From: Bradyrhizobium valentinum
Lineage (GTDB): Bacteria; Pseudomonadota; Alphaproteobacteria; Rhizobiales; Xanthobacteraceae
NCBI RefSeq assembly: GCF_001440405.1
Contig: NZ_LLXX01000028.1
Coordinates: 12,126-50,281 of the forward strand
Reading direction: 5' to 3'
Length of the DNA: 38,156 nt
Below are positions 25,635 through 35,383 of the stretch, piece after piece. The number at the start of each line of letters is the position of its first letter. Position 1 is the first letter of the stretch. The notes beneath the pieces were generated by a model. The model did not search any database. It was not told where the DNA came from and saw nothing but the letters and a program-made list of their open reading frames with translations. The translations under genes were made by a program, and so were the position numbers.

Positions 25635-26234
25635 TCAGCCCTTGCGATACACCCAGACCCGGGCGGGCGGAAGGTTCATCCAGATCCGCTCGGAAGCTTC
25701 TGTGGACACGCCCGGCAGCGATTTCGGGATCGGCGGCGCCACCGAATAGGTGAACTGCACGAAAGGCGCGCCCGGCGCCAGCGCCATGAAGGCGTCGCGG
25801 ATCAGCTTCAGCCGCGTCAGCATCGGTTTGGTGACCAGCGGCAGGCCGGAGACCACAGCGGACGCCGGCGCGTCCAGCACGTCCTTGAGCGAGGAGCGTA
25901 GCGCGTAGGCGTCGCCCTGCACTACCTTGGCCTGCGGATAACGGTCGCGGAGCAGTGCGCAGAAGCCCGGATTATATTCGACCAGCACGAGCCGCTTTTG
26001 ATCGACGCCGTGTTCGATCAATGCATTGGTGATCGCACCGGTCCCGGGCCCAAGTTCGACGACCGGTCCTTGTGCTTCGACGTCGACATATTCCGCCATG
26101 GTCCGGGCAAGCAGCTTGCTCGACGGCATCACCGCACCCATGTGCAGCGGCTTTTCAATCCATGAACGAAGGAAGCGGACCTCATCATCGAGACGAGGCT
26201 TCTTCAACGCACGCACGGACGATTGCAAAGGCAT
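25635..26234 (-). CDS. PmtA-like phospholipid N-methyltransferase
   Basis: The 199-residue protein is a class I SAM-dependent methyltransferase with motif I VVELGPGTGAITNAL (about residues 58-72). The N-terminal FLRSWIEKPLHMGAVMPSSKLLA is typical of the rhizobial/Rhodobacter PmtA group, which methylates phosphatidylethanolamine to phosphatidylcholine. Some relatives are rRNA-methyltransferase-like, and Bradyrhizobium carries several pmt paralogues, so the exact step is uncertain. It stands alone. Confidence 0.72.
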   Translation of the reverse strand: MPLQSSVRALKKPRLDDEVRFLRSWIEKPLHMGAVMPSSKLLARTMAEYVDVEAQGPVVELGPGTGAITNALIEHGVDQKRLVLVEYNPGFCALLRDRYPQAKVVQGDAYALRSSLKDVLDAPASAVVSGLPLVTKPMLTRLKLIRDAFMALAPGAPFVQFTYSVAPPIPKSLPGVSTEASERIWMNLPPARVWVYRKG

Positions 26235-26444
26235 GTCGCTACCAGGCGGGGCCCCGCAACAAAGCAGGGGATGTCAGAAAACAGTCATAAACACGTATAG
26301 GTCGACGGGGGTACGGTCAAGCCAAACGGTAACGCGCTAGGTCCGCCAAAGTGCCCGCGATCCGGCGATAAGATCCTGTGCAAGCTGAATGAATCATGAC
26401 TGCGGCGCGAGAACTGCACTTCGCCCAGCTCGCGTTCGCGCCGG

Positions 26445-27575
26445 TCAGGAGCCCGCGCGGCTGCCGAAGAAGTCCTTGACCTTGGTGAAGAAGCCCGCCG
26501 CTTCCGGCTGGGTGGCGCCGGACGACAATTTTTCGAACTCGGCGAGCAGTTCCTGCTGCTTCTTGGTCAGATTCTGCGGCGTTTCGACCATGACCTGGAC
26601 GTACATGTCGCCGGTCTGGCGCGAGCGGAGCACCGGCATGCCCTTTGACGCAATGCGGAAACGGCGGCCGGACTGTGTCCCGGCCGGCACTTTCACCTTG
26701 GTCTTGCCCTTGTCGATGGTCGGAACCTCGAATTCGCCGCCGAGCGCGGCCGCGACCATCGAGATCGGAACCCGGCAATGCAGATCGGCGCCGTCGCGCT
26801 GGAAGAACTCGTGGGTGGCCAGCGACAGGAAAATATAGAGATCGCCGGGCGGCCCGCCGCGGACGCCGGCCTCGCCTTCGCCGGCAAGGCGGATGCGGGT
26901 GCCGTCCTCGACGCCCTGGGGGATATTGACCGACAGCGTGCGGTCGCGCGTCACCCGACCCGAGCCTGAGCAGTTCGGGCAGGCGTCCTCGATCATCTGG
27001 CCGCGGCCCTGGCAGCCGGGGCAGGTCCGCTCCAGCGTGAAGAAGCCCTGAGCCTGACGCACGCGGCCGGCGCCGCCGCACATCGAGCAGGTCTTCGGCT
27101 TGGTGCCGGCCTTGGCGCCGGTGCCCGAACAGGGTTCGCAGGTGACCGAGACCGGAATCTCGATCTGCGCGGTCTTGCCCTGGAAGGCTTCCTCCAGCGT
27201 GATTTCCATATTGTAGCGCAGGTCAGCGCCGCGCTCGCGTCCGCCGCTGCGCCGCTGCCCAGCCATGCCGAACAGGTCTTCGAAAATATCGGAGAATGAC
27301 GAGGCGAAGCCGGCGCCGAAACCGGGACCGCCGCCGCCCATGCCCTGCTCGAACGCGGCATGGCCGTAGCGGTCATAGGCGGCGCGCTTCTCGCCGTCTT
27401 TCAGGACCTCGTAGGCTTCGTTGATTTCCTTGAACTTCATTTCGCTGGTGGCGTCGCCCGGATTCTTGTCCGGATGCCATTTCATCGCCAGCTTGCGGAA
27501 GGCCGACTTGAGCTTGGACTCGTCTGCGTTCCGATCGACTTCGAGGGTTTCGTAGTAACAGCGCTTGGTGGACAT
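26445..27575 (-). CDS. dnaJ: Chaperone DnaJ
   Basis: The 376-residue Hsp40 starts with a J domain ([15 protein letters not shown] in [11 protein letters not shown]) that stimulates the DnaK ATPase. A Gly/Phe-rich linker follows. The zinc domain has four CxxCxGxG repeats ([32 protein letters not shown]), and the C-terminal substrate domains follow. It lies 134 bases after dnaK on the same strand, so it shares the heat-shock promoter upstream of dnaK. Confidence 0.97.
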   Translation of the reverse strand: MSTKRCYYETLEVDRNADESKLKSAFRKLAMKWHPDKNPGDATSEMKFKEINEAYEVLKDGEKRAAYDRYGHAAFEQGMGGGGPGFGAGFASSFSDIFEDLFGMAGQRRSGGRERGADLRYNMEITLEEAFQGKTAQIEIPVSVTCEPCSGTGAKAGTKPKTCSMCGGAGRVRQAQGFFTLERTCPGCQGRGQMIEDACPNCSGSGRVTRDRTLSVNIPQGVEDGTRIRLAGEGEAGVRGGPPGDLYIFLSLATHEFFQRDGADLHCRVPISMVAAALGGEFEVPTIDKGKTKVKVPAGTQSGRRFRIASKGMPVLRSRQTGDMYVQVMVETPQNLTKKQQELLAEFEKLSSGATQPEAAGFFTKVKDFFGSRAGS

Positions 27576-27709
27576 CAGTCAGACCCGCCCGAACTTCACG
27601 CCGAAGGCGCGCACCAAGGATGCAGCCTTCAACTTAAAGAAAAATGACCCCCACCCATCGAACGCAAGCCGCGCGCTCTTTTGGATGAGGGTCATGACCG
27701 AAAGCCCGC

Positions 27710-29611
27710 TTATGCTGACTTCTTGTTGTTCTTGTCGTCGTCGACCTCGGTGAACTCCGCATCGACCACGTCATCCTTGGCGGCATCCTTCTTGGCGTCC
27801 GCCTCGGCCTGCTGCTTGTACATGGCCTCGCCGAGCTTCATCGAAGCCTGCGCCAGCGTGTTGGTCTTGGCCTTGATGGCATCGGCATCGTCGCCCTTCA
27901 GCGCTTCCTTCAGGTCGCTGACGGCATCCTCGATGGCGCGGCGCTCGGTGTCCTCGACCTTCGAGCCGTGCTCGGCCAGCGCCTTCTCGGTGGAATGCAC
28001 CAGCGCATCGGCATGGTTCTTGGCGTCGACCGCTTCGCGGCGCTTCTTGTCTTCCGCGGCATGGGCCTCGGCGTCCTTGACCATCTTCTGGATGTCCGCC
28101 TCCGACAGGCCGCCGGATGCCTGAATCCGGATCTGCTGCTCCTTGCCGGTGGCCTTGTCCCTTGCCGACACGTTGACAATGCCGTTGGCGTCGATGTCGA
28201 AGGTAACCTCGATCTGCGGCATGCCGCGCGGCGCCGGCGGGATGCCCATCAGGTCGAACTGGCCGAGTACCTTGTTGTCGGCCGCCATTTCACGCTCGCC
28301 CTGGAAGACGCGGATGGTGACGGCGTTCTGGTTGTCCTCGGCCGTCGAAAACACCTGGCTCTTCTTAGTGGGGATCGTGGTGTTGCGGTCGATGATGCGG
28401 GTGAACACACCGCCCAGCGTCTCGATGCCGAGCGAAAGCGGGGTCACGTCGAGCAGCAGCACGTCCTTGACGTCGCCCTGCAGCACGCCGGCCTGAATTG
28501 CCGCACCGATGGCGACGACTTCGTCCGGGTTGACGCCCTTGTGTGGCTCCTTGCCGAACAACTGCTTCACGACTTCCTGGACCTTCGGCATGCGGGTCAT
28601 GCCGCCGACCAGCACCACTTCGCCGATTTCGGCGGCAGTGAGGCCCGCATCCTTCAGCGCCTTGCGGCAAGGCTCGATGGTCTTCTGGACGAGATCGTCG
28701 ACGAGGGCCTCGAACTTGGCGCGCGTCAGCTTCATCGTCAGATGCTTCGGCCCGGTCTGGTCCGCCGTGATGAAGGGCAGGTTGATTTCGGTCTGCGTGG
28801 TCGAGGACAACTCGATCTTGGCTTTTTCGGCGGCCTCTTTCAGGCGCTGCAAGGCAAGCTTGTCGCTTCGCAGGTTGATGCCCTGCTCCTTCTGGAATTC
28901 ATCGGCGAGATAGCCGACGAGCCGCATGTCGAAGTCTTCACCACCGAGGAAGGTGTCACCGTTGGTGGACTTCACTTCGAATACGCCATCGCCGATCTCC
29001 AGGATCGAGATATCGAAGGTGCCGCCGCCGAGGTCATAGACCGCGATGGTGCCTGTCTTCGTCTTGTCGAGACCATAGGCGAGCGCCGCCGCGGTCGGCT
29101 CGTTGATGATGCGCAACACTTCCAGACCGGCGATCTTGCCGGCATCCTTGGTGGCCTGGCGCTGCGCGTCATTGAAGTAAGCGGGAACTGTGATGACCGC
29201 CTGCTCGACCTTCTGGCCAAGATGGGCTTCCGCGGTCTCTTTCATCTTTTGCAGGATGAAAGCGGAGACCTGCGAGGGCGAATAGGTCTTGCTGTCGGCT
29301 TCGACCCAGGCGTCGCCGTTCGATGCCTTGACGATCTTGTAGGAGACGAGCTTCTTGTCCTTCTCGACCATCGGGTCGTCATAGCGGCGGCCGATCAGGC
29401 GCTTCACCGCGAAGAACGTACGCTCGGGATTGGTCACCGCCTGACGCTTGGCAGGCTGGCCGACGAGGCGCTCGCCGTCATCGGTGACGGCAACGATCGA
29501 AGGCGTCGTCCGCATGCCTTCCGCATTCTCGATGACTCTTGCAGTCTTGCCATCCATTACGGCGACGCACGAATTCGTGGTGCCGAGATCGATCCCAATG
29601 ACCTTTCCCAT
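27710..29611 (-). CDS. dnaK: Chaperone DnaK (Hsp70)
   Basis: The 633-residue protein has the Hsp70 ATPase start [20 protein letters not shown], the phosphate loop [31 protein letters not shown] and a substrate-binding domain starting near [17 protein letters not shown], ending in an acidic tail (EVDDDK). It folds and protects proteins with DnaJ and GrpE. The ATG at 29611 fits the family start; an in-frame ATG nine bases earlier is possible. An exact alphaproteobacterial RpoH promoter lies about 100 bases upstream. Confidence 0.98.
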   Translation of the reverse strand: MGKVIGIDLGTTNSCVAVMDGKTARVIENAEGMRTTPSIVAVTDDGERLVGQPAKRQAVTNPERTFFAVKRLIGRRYDDPMVEKDKKLVSYKIVKASNGDAWVEADSKTYSPSQVSAFILQKMKETAEAHLGQKVEQAVITVPAYFNDAQRQATKDAGKIAGLEVLRIINEPTAAALAYGLDKTKTGTIAVYDLGGGTFDISILEIGDGVFEVKSTNGDTFLGGEDFDMRLVGYLADEFQKEQGINLRSDKLALQRLKEAAEKAKIELSSTTQTEINLPFITADQTGPKHLTMKLTRAKFEALVDDLVQKTIEPCRKALKDAGLTAAEIGEVVLVGGMTRMPKVQEVVKQLFGKEPHKGVNPDEVVAIGAAIQAGVLQGDVKDVLLLDVTPLSLGIETLGGVFTRIIDRNTTIPTKKSQVFSTAEDNQNAVTIRVFQGEREMAADNKVLGQFDLMGIPPAPRGMPQIEVTFDIDANGIVNVSARDKATGKEQQIRIQASGGLSEADIQKMVKDAEAHAAEDKKRREAVDAKNHADALVHSTEKALAEHGSKVEDTERRAIEDAVSDLKEALKGDDADAIKAKTNTLAQASMKLGEAMYKQQAEADAKKDAAKDDVVDAEFTEVDDDKNNKKSA

Positions 29612-29713
29612 GGTCCTCATATCCTTCTTTTTGCGGCAGGTTGGCTGGGCCCTGGACGGCGCACCTAACCGAACCCCCAACGTTCAAATACTCGCGATAT
29701 TGCGACGGTGAGC

Positions 29714-29744
29714 CTCATATAGGAGGGGGGGTCGGGCCTGCAAG
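29714..29744 (-). promoter_or_regulatory. RpoH (sigma-32) heat-shock promoter of dnaKJ
   Basis: On the minus strand CTTG (29744-29741), 17 bases, then CCTATATGAG (29723-29714). This equals the alphaproteobacterial heat-shock consensus CTTG-N17-CYTATNTNNG at every fixed position. It lies about 100 bases upstream of the dnaK ATG and points towards it. Confidence 0.9.
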
Positions 29745-30185
29745 GACCGAACGTAACGTTAGGGCCTGAAAAGGCTGACGTTTGAAAGATTGTGTCAGCC
29801 CGGGGCGGGGGCGCATCAGTGCCTCAAGCGGCGTTAAGAAATCTGCAAGGCCGCTGAGCGCTCGCGCCGCCGAAACGTTGCGCAGCGATGCGGCATCATC
29901 CCACCGCGAGGGCCCCGCCGCCGCGGGCGGGGACGCGGTATTTGGCCGCTGGAAGCGCCTCAAAAAGAGCCCGGATACCGGGCAGAATCCTGCAAAAAAG
30001 CAGCCATATCGGATCGTAACGGTGGAACGGACGCCTGCCCTGCCCTGTTGCAGGGACATCAAAACCGCTAAAAGCGGGCCGACTGGAACGACCCTGTCGT
30101 GCCCCGAGGCCCAAGATTCCGCTACAAGATTCCATTGGCACCGTCCGACCATGAACGGCCTCCATGCAAACCCGGTAGATCCTCC
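29745..30185. other. Noncoding stretch between dnaK and the secreted-protein gene
   Basis: About 440 bases with no supported gene; open frames here are short and lack family motifs. It must hold the promoter of the gene at 30186, which was not identified. A few weak GC hairpins are present, none convincing. Confidence 0.5.
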
Positions 30186-31139
30186 ATGACGCCCATTCGA
30201 TACTTCGCTGCGGTTGCCCTGATCGTTGCCGCCATATCTTCTGCCTTTGCCGCTTCCGCGTTCGCCGCCGACCCGGTCTTCCCGCCCGGCGCCAGGGTCG
30301 GCATGACGCCGCTGGTCGGCCTCAACAAGGCCAGAACGTTCATAGGCTTTGAGACCGAGGACAAGGGCGTCAAGGTGCTGGTCACCGATCTGCCCGCCGA
30401 GGCCTATGGCGAGGTCGCCAACGCCTTCAAGGCTAACCCGGGCGGCACCGGCGGCATCAAGCCGGAGAGCATTGAGACCGCGGCGGGGCTCGCCTACTAC
30501 ACCGTCGAGAACGGCAAGGACGGCACCACCAATGTGCGCCGCTATTCGATGATCCTGCCCGGCCCCACCTTCTCCGGCTATGTTGCCGTGCAGGTGCCGG
30601 AGAACGCCTCGAAGATCTACACCGACGACGCCGTGCGCCAGATGTTTGCTTCCGCTGTGATCCGCACCGAGGTTCCGGTCGAGGAGCAGCTCGGGCTGAT
30701 GCCGTTCAAGATCGGCGAGCTCTCGAGCTTCAAGAACATCCGCACGCTGGCGCCGGGCGCGGCCCTCATTCTCTCCGACAGCGACGAAAAGAAAGGTTTT
30801 GAGATCGCGCCCTTCATGATCATCGGCCTGATCGGCTCGACCGCGGCCTCGCCCGACGATCGCGGCCGCTTTGCCCAGCAGATTGCGACCACGATTCCCG
30901 GCGTGCGCGACGGGCGGATCACGATGTCCGAGCCGGTCCGCATCGATGGCCAGCCCGGCTACGAGACGCGCATCGATGCCACCAGCGGCAAGGACAATAC
31001 GCCCGTCACCATCGTGCAATGGCTGCGGTTTGGCTCGCAGACCTCGATGCGCATCATCGGCTCTTCACCGCGCGAGGAATGGACCAAGGCCTTCCCGCGC
31101 TTCCGAGCGGTCCGCGACGGAATTCATCCGCGAACCTGA
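30186..31139 (+). CDS. Secreted protein of unknown function
   Basis: The 317-residue protein begins with a clear signal peptide (hydrophobic core FAAVALIVAAISSAFA, cleavage near AFAA), so it is likely periplasmic. No family was recognised. The mature part has alternating strand-like segments (GLNKARTFIGFETEDKG, RRYSMILPGPTFSGYVAVQ, PVRIDGQPGYETRID) and no Cys or evident catalytic motif. GIRD/DGQPGYE-type text suggests a PsbP/lipoprotein-like beta fold, but this is only an impression. The ATG at 30186 starts the signal peptide; the longer frame to 30099 lacks one. It has its own transcription unit ahead of the nicotinamidase gene, 94 bases away. Confidence 0.8.
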   Translation: MTPIRYFAAVALIVAAISSAFAASAFAADPVFPPGARVGMTPLVGLNKARTFIGFETEDKGVKVLVTDLPAEAYGEVANAFKANPGGTGGIKPESIETAAGLAYYTVENGKDGTTNVRRYSMILPGPTFSGYVAVQVPENASKIYTDDAVRQMFASAVIRTEVPVEEQLGLMPFKIGELSSFKNIRTLAPGAALILSDSDEKKGFEIAPFMIIGLIGSTAASPDDRGRFAQQIATTIPGVRDGRITMSEPVRIDGQPGYETRIDATSGKDNTPVTIVQWLRFGSQTSMRIIGSSPREEWTKAFPRFRAVRDGIHPRT

Positions 31140-31233
31140 TTACCGGATAGTCCGGCGCGCCGTGATTTCGGGCTTTCGTTTTGTACACAAATGGAACTAG
31201 CCTCCCCCGGGTACACATCAGGGGAGATGCGCT

Positions 31234-31947
31234 ATGCTTTCTCGTAGGCTGGTTCTGACAGGTCTCGGCGCGACGTCGGTCGCTGCCCTCGCACCAGGAG
31301 CGCTCATGGCCGCACCGATCAAGCCGGATAACGCTTCGGCGCTGCTTATCATCGACGTGCAAAACTGTTTCCTTCCCGGCGGCAGCCTCGCGGTCAAGGA
31401 CGGCGACCAGGTCATTCCGATCATCAACGGCATCGCCAAGGGCTTTGCCAATGTCGTGCTGACGCAGGACTGGCACACGCCGGGTCATGTCTCGTTCGCG
31501 ACATCGCATTCCGGCAAGAAGCCGTTCGAAACCGTCAGCCTGCCCTACGGCAAGCAGGTGCTGTGGCCCGAGCACTGCGTGCAGGGCACCGAGGGCGCGG
31601 CACTGTCTAAAGATCTCTCGCTCCCGCAGGCCGGGCTCATCATCCGCAAGGGCTTTAACAAGGAGGTCGACAGCTATTCGGCCTTCACCGAGGCCGATGG
31701 CAAGACGACCACAGGGCTCGCCGCCTACCTGAAGGCGCGCAAGGTGAAGCGCCTGTTCCTGGCGGGGCTCGCCACCGACTTCTGCGTGGCATGGAGCGCG
31801 CTCGACGCGCGCAAGGCAGGCTTTGAAACCTATGTGATCGAAGACGCCTGCCGCGGCATCGACACGCAGGGCTCGCTTGCAAAAGCCTGGGCAGACATGA
31901 CCAAAGCCGGCGTCAAGCGCATCCAGTCGAGCGACATCGCGGCATAA
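31234..31947 (+). CDS. pncA: Exported nicotinamidase/pyrazinamidase
   Basis: The 237-residue protein is a nicotinamidase with catalytic Asp41 (LIIDVQNCF), Lys139 (IIRKGF) and Cys184 (ATDFCV), and metal ligands Asp79 and His81 (TQDWHTPGH) and His114 (WPEHCVQGT). It deamidates nicotinamide to nicotinate for NAD salvage. Unlike the usual cytosolic enzyme of about 200 residues, it starts with SRRLVLTGLGATSVAALAPG, a twin-arginine-like signal, so a periplasmic location is expected. The symbol follows the family. The AraC gene starts 25 bases downstream. Confidence 0.85.
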   Translation: MLSRRLVLTGLGATSVAALAPGALMAAPIKPDNASALLIIDVQNCFLPGGSLAVKDGDQVIPIINGIAKGFANVVLTQDWHTPGHVSFATSHSGKKPFETVSLPYGKQVLWPEHCVQGTEGAALSKDLSLPQAGLIIRKGFNKEVDSYSAFTEADGKTTTGLAAYLKARKVKRLFLAGLATDFCVAWSALDARKAGFETYVIEDACRGIDTQGSLAKAWADMTKAGVKRIQSSDIAA

Positions 31948-31972
31948 CGCGCGTCGTCTTCGGAGGCCAGGA

Positions 31973-32824
31973 ATGCCCGGTCCGGCGGCACCGTTCGCGT
32001 TTGAGATGATCCGTCGCGCGCCGTCGCAGCGCACGGCAGGCCTGATCTCGGGCATGACCGGGTATCGCGAAACGGCGCGCGGCCGGTTTTTCCAGCGCGA
32101 AACCGCAGGTTTGGTGGTGCCGCTGATCATCAGCTTCGGCACGCCGTTCCTGATCGCGCTCGGGCGCGCGCCCGACTTGGCGGACCGGCAGCCGAGTTTC
32201 GCCGCCGGGCTTTATGCCGGGCCTGTTCATATCGAATCCGACGGCGGCGCCGAATGCGTGCAGGTGGATTTCACGCCGCTCGGCGCCTACCGCTTCTTCG
32301 GCGGCGCCGTCGTCGATCTCGCCGCGCGCATGGTCGACATCGGCGACGTGCTTGGTCGCGAGAGCCGGCAACTGCGCGAGCGGCTTGGCGCGACACCCCG
32401 CTGGCAGGACCGCTTTGATCTGGTCGAGGATTTTGTAGCAGGCCGCGACAGCCATTTGCCCTCGCCCGAGATCGAATTCGCCTATCGCCGGCTGGCACGC
32501 AGCGCGGGCGGCGCGCGGATCGCCGCGCTCGCAAGTGAGATTGGCTGGAGCCGCAAGCACTTCGTGGATCGTTTCCGATCCGAACTCGGTCTCGCGCCGA
32601 AGCCGATCGCCCGCATGTTGCGCTTTCGTGAAGCCTGCCGGCTCGCGCGGACGGAAACCGCAAGCGGCTGGGCTGCCATTGCGGCCGAAAGCGGTTATGC
32701 CGACCAGGCGCATCTCGTCCGCGAATTTTCTGCCTTGGCCGGCGAAACGCCGACGGCGTGGGCCCGGCGCCTTGCGCTGAATGATAGCCGCCTGACGCGA
32801 CCGCTCGACGCGCTGGACGCCTAG
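31973..32824 (+). CDS. AraC-family transcriptional regulator
   Basis: The 283-residue protein has an N-terminal sensing domain (about 1-160) of unknown ligand and a C-terminal AraC double helix-turn-helix (about 180-270: IAALASEIGWSRKHFVDRFR and WAAIAAESGYADQAHLVREF). It begins 25 bases after the nicotinamidase gene and ends about 125 bases before the glyoxalase-fold gene, so it may regulate either neighbour. Confidence 0.88.
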   Translation: MPGPAAPFAFEMIRRAPSQRTAGLISGMTGYRETARGRFFQRETAGLVVPLIISFGTPFLIALGRAPDLADRQPSFAAGLYAGPVHIESDGGAECVQVDFTPLGAYRFFGGAVVDLAARMVDIGDVLGRESRQLRERLGATPRWQDRFDLVEDFVAGRDSHLPSPEIEFAYRRLARSAGGARIAALASEIGWSRKHFVDRFRSELGLAPKPIARMLRFREACRLARTETASGWAAIAAESGYADQAHLVREFSALAGETPTAWARRLALNDSRLTRPLDALDA

Positions 32825-32870
32825 AGCTTGATCCGGAAAAACGGGTACCGGCTTTTCGAAAAATAGCTCG
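32823..32870. repeat. Imperfect palindrome, family D-like
   Basis: AGAGCTTGATCCGGAAAAAC pairs with the CTTTTCGAAAAATAGCTC end around GGGTACCGG. It overlaps the stop of the AraC gene and resembles a widespread Rhizobiales intergenic palindrome with an ACCGG centre. Confidence 0.6.
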
Positions 32871-32949
32871 TTCCGGTAACAAATCTTCAAGCCCGAGCTG
32901 ACGCGTCCGTCGCATACTGGCGCAACAGCGATCAGCAGGGAGTTTTTCC

Positions 32950-33441
32950 GTGACCGAGCAAAGCAAGATCGAAGCGCCGCGCCTCTATCCGACGATGCGC
33001 TGTCGCGATGCCGAGACCATGATCCGCTGGCTGAAGGACGTGGTTGGTTTCACCGAGTATGTCACCTACCGCAAGGAAGGCGCGGTGCAGCATGCCGAAC
33101 TCGCCTACGGCTCCTCGCTGCTGATGCTCGGCCAGTGCGGCGACGACGAATACGGCAAGCTTGTCGGCGATATCGGCGGCCGTCGGACGGATTCGCTCTA
33201 CGTCGCGGTCGACGATCCGGACGCCCTGCACGCCAGGGTCAAGGCGTCGGGCGCCAAAATCGAGATGGAGTTGCACAACACCAATTATGGCAGTCGTGAC
33301 TTTGCCTGCCGGGATCCGGAAGGCAATCTCTGGAGTTTTGGCACCTACTGGCCAAAGACGACCGAGAAACCACTGGAAGGCTCCACCAGCTCAAGTGCAG
33401 TCGACGATATCGCGGCTTGGCGTGGCAAATATGCCTCTTAA
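32950..33441 (+). CDS. VOC (glyoxalase-fold) protein
   Basis: The 163-residue protein is a vicinal oxygen chelate protein of the PhnB/glyoxalase-like group: YPTMRCRDAETMIRWLKDVVGF at the N-terminus and YGSRDFACRDPEGNLWSFGTY near residue 118-138. Members range from dioxygenases to resistance proteins; the substrate cannot be read. The start is GTG, supported by AGGGAG about eight bases upstream. It follows the AraC gene on the same strand. Confidence 0.85.
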   Translation: MTEQSKIEAPRLYPTMRCRDAETMIRWLKDVVGFTEYVTYRKEGAVQHAELAYGSSLLMLGQCGDDEYGKLVGDIGGRRTDSLYVAVDDPDALHARVKASGAKIEMELHNTNYGSRDFACRDPEGNLWSFGTYWPKTTEKPLEGSTSSSAVDDIAAWRGKYAS

Positions 33442-33556
33442 GACCCTCATCCTGAGGAGCGCGGAACGCGCGTCTCGAAGGATGAAGGCCGAGGTGCAGC
33501 AGCGGGGCCTTCATGGTTCGAGACGGCGCTGACGCGCCTCCTCACCATGAGGGTCT
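33441..33556. repeat. Dispersed palindromic repeat, family A
   Basis: A 116-bp element with perfect terminal inverted repeats AGACCCTCAT and ATGAGGGTCT. Its inner arms match the element at 3310-3411 in reverse orientation. It starts at the last base of the glyoxalase-fold gene stop and ends just before the grpE stop. Confidence 0.85.
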
Positions 33557-33561
33557 ATCGC

Positions 33562-34176
33562 TCACGCCGCGCTGTTCGGTTCGTTGTTGGCCGGCGCGGC
33601 CTTGGCGCCGCCCTTGGAGACGCCGACCAGCGCCGGGCGCAGCACGCGCTCGCCGATCATGAAGCCGGCCTGCACGACCTGGACCACTGTCCCCGATGGA
33701 ACGGACGGATCGGGCACTTCGTACATCGCCTGCTGGAAGTTGGGATCGAACTTCTCGCCCGACGGATCGAACTTCCTGACGCCGTTCTTCTCCAGCGTGT
33801 TGAGCAGCGAGCGCTCGGTCAGCTCGACGCCTTCGATGAAGGCCTTGATGCCCGGATCGGCGGTCTCCCTGGCCTCGGCGGGAATCGCGTCCAGCGCGCG
33901 CTGCAGATTGTCGGCGATCTCCAGAATGTCGCGCGCAAAGCCGGTGATGCCGTACATCTTGGAGTCGGCAACCTCGCGCCTTGTGCGCTGGCGCAGGTTT
34001 TCCATTTCCGCCAGCGTGCGCAGCACCTTGTCGCGCGCTTCGGCCAGTTCCTTGGTCAGTGCCTCATTCGATCCTTCCTCGGGATCGTCGGGCATGATGT
34101 ACGGTTTTGAGACCACGGGCTCGCCGGTCTGGGCCGGATTTTCCGCGTCGTCACTCGGCCGCTTGGGATCGGTCAT
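33562..34176 (-). CDS. grpE: Nucleotide exchange factor GrpE
   Basis: The 204-residue protein releases ADP from DnaK. It has a long N-terminal helix region (about 35-90: [27 protein letters not shown]) and the C-terminal beta wing ([14 protein letters not shown] ... [26 protein letters not shown]), both diagnostic. It follows hrcA by 118 bases on the same strand, the usual alphaproteobacterial order. Confidence 0.96.
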   Translation of the reverse strand: MTDPKRPSDDAENPAQTGEPVVSKPYIMPDDPEEGSNEALTKELAEARDKVLRTLAEMENLRQRTRREVADSKMYGITGFARDILEIADNLQRALDAIPAEARETADPGIKAFIEGVELTERSLLNTLEKNGVRKFDPSGEKFDPNFQQAMYEVPDPSVPSGTVVQVVQAGFMIGERVLRPALVGVSKGGAKAAPANNEPNSAA

Positions 34177-34294
34177 AAGACTGCCTTCTCAAAAAACGCA
34201 TCTGGTTGGATGGGGATTTGTTAGGCGGGATATCGTGCTTTAATGGCCGAAAATCAAGCGCAACCACACCGGATTGGGGTCAATTTGGGGCCGG

Positions 34295-35383
34295 TTAGCC
34301 GCCCAGCATCCGGCTGACGATCCGGGCAGCGTAATCCACCGTCGGAATCACCCGGGCGTAGTTCAGCCGCGTCGGCCCGATCACGCCGAGAACGCCGACG
34401 ATGCGGCCCGATGCGTCGCTGTAGGGCGCGATGATGGTGGAAGAACCGGACAGCGAAAACAGCTTGTTCTCCGATCCGATGAAAATCCGCACGCCTTCGG
34501 CGCGCTCCGCCCGGCCCAACAGATCGATCACGCCGCGCTTGGTTTCGAGATCGTCGAACAGCGACTTGACGCGTTCGAGATCTTCCAGCGCGTGCAGATC
34601 TTCGAGCAGGTTGGCGTGGCCGCGCACGATCAATTGCCGGTCCTCGTTTTCGCCGCCGGACCAGCTTGCGATGCCGGCCGCAATCACTTTCTGCGTCAGT
34701 TGATCGAGTTCGACGCGGCTCTGCGCCAGCGCGGTCTCGAGTTCGAGCCGCGCTTCGGCGAGCGTGCGGCCGCGAATCCGCGCATTGAGGAAATTGGTCG
34801 CTTCGGTCAGCGCGGAAGAGGGAACGCCGGGCGGCAGCGTCAGCACACGGTTTTCGACCTGTCCGTCTTCGCCGACCAGCACCACCAGCGCGCGCTCCGG
34901 CTCCAGGCGCACGAATTCGATGTGCTTCAACCGCGAATTGGATTTGGCGGTCAGCACCACGGCAGCCGCCCGGGTCAGTCCGGACAGCCGCGTCAGGGCT
35001 TCGCCGAGCGCGGCCTCAACCGATTGTGCGCGACCGACAGACGCAAGCTGGTTCTGGATCGATTCCCGCTCGGGTTCGGTGAGGTCGCCGACCTGCATCA
35101 GGGCATCGACGAAGAAGCGCAGGCCGAGTTCGGTGGGAAGGCGGCCTGCCGAGGTATGCGGCGCGTAGATCAGGCCGAGCGCTTCGAGGTCCGACATCAC
35201 GTTGCGAACCGAAGCCGGCGACAGCGGCATCGCGATCAGGCGCGAGACGTTGCGCGAGCCGACCGGCTCGCCCGTCGCGAGATAGCTCTCGACGATTTGA
35301 CGAAAAATGTCGCGCGAGCGCTCGTTAAGCTGGGCAAGCCCGGCAGGCGGCGCGATCAGGCCAATCGGATCGTGGTGGGCCAC
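34295..35383 (-). CDS. hrcA: Heat-inducible transcription repressor HrcA
   Basis: The 362-residue repressor binds CIRCE elements of heat-shock genes. It has an N-terminal winged helix ([31 protein letters not shown]) and the HrcA core ([43 protein letters not shown]). The GTG at 35383 was chosen because AGGGAG lies seven bases upstream and the protein then begins [12 protein letters not shown]; an ATG at 35449 has no ribosome-binding site. No CIRCE sequence was found at its own promoter. It diverges from rph. Confidence 0.95.
   Translation of the reverse strand: MAHHDPIGLIAPPAGLAQLNERSRDIFRQIVESYLATGEPVGSRNVSRLIAMPLSPASVRNVMSDLEALGLIYAPHTSAGRLPTELGLRFFVDALMQVGDLTEPERESIQNQLASVGRAQSVEAALGEALTRLSGLTRAAAVVLTAKSNSRLKHIEFVRLEPERALVVLVGEDGQVENRVLTLPPGVPSSALTEATNFLNARIRGRTLAEARLELETALAQSRVELDQLTQKVIAAGIASWSGGENEDRQLIVRGHANLLEDLHALEDLERVKSLFDDLETKRGVIDLLGRAERAEGVRIFIGSENKLFSLSGSSTIIAPYSDASGRIVGVLGVIGPTRLNYARVIPTVDYAARIVSRMLGG

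Noticed and set aside
27968..29668. 566-residue plus-strand frame
   Set aside because: Antisense shadow of dnaK.
29782..30189. 135-residue plus-strand frame upstream of the secreted-protein gene
   Set aside because: Low-complexity Arg/Ser/Pro text without motif; it ends within the real gene's start.
34228..34258. Possible RpoH promoter before grpE (CTTG at 34258-34255)
   Set aside because: With 17 or 18 bases of spacing the -10 reads CACGATATCC or ACGATATCCC, a poor match to CYTATNTNNG.
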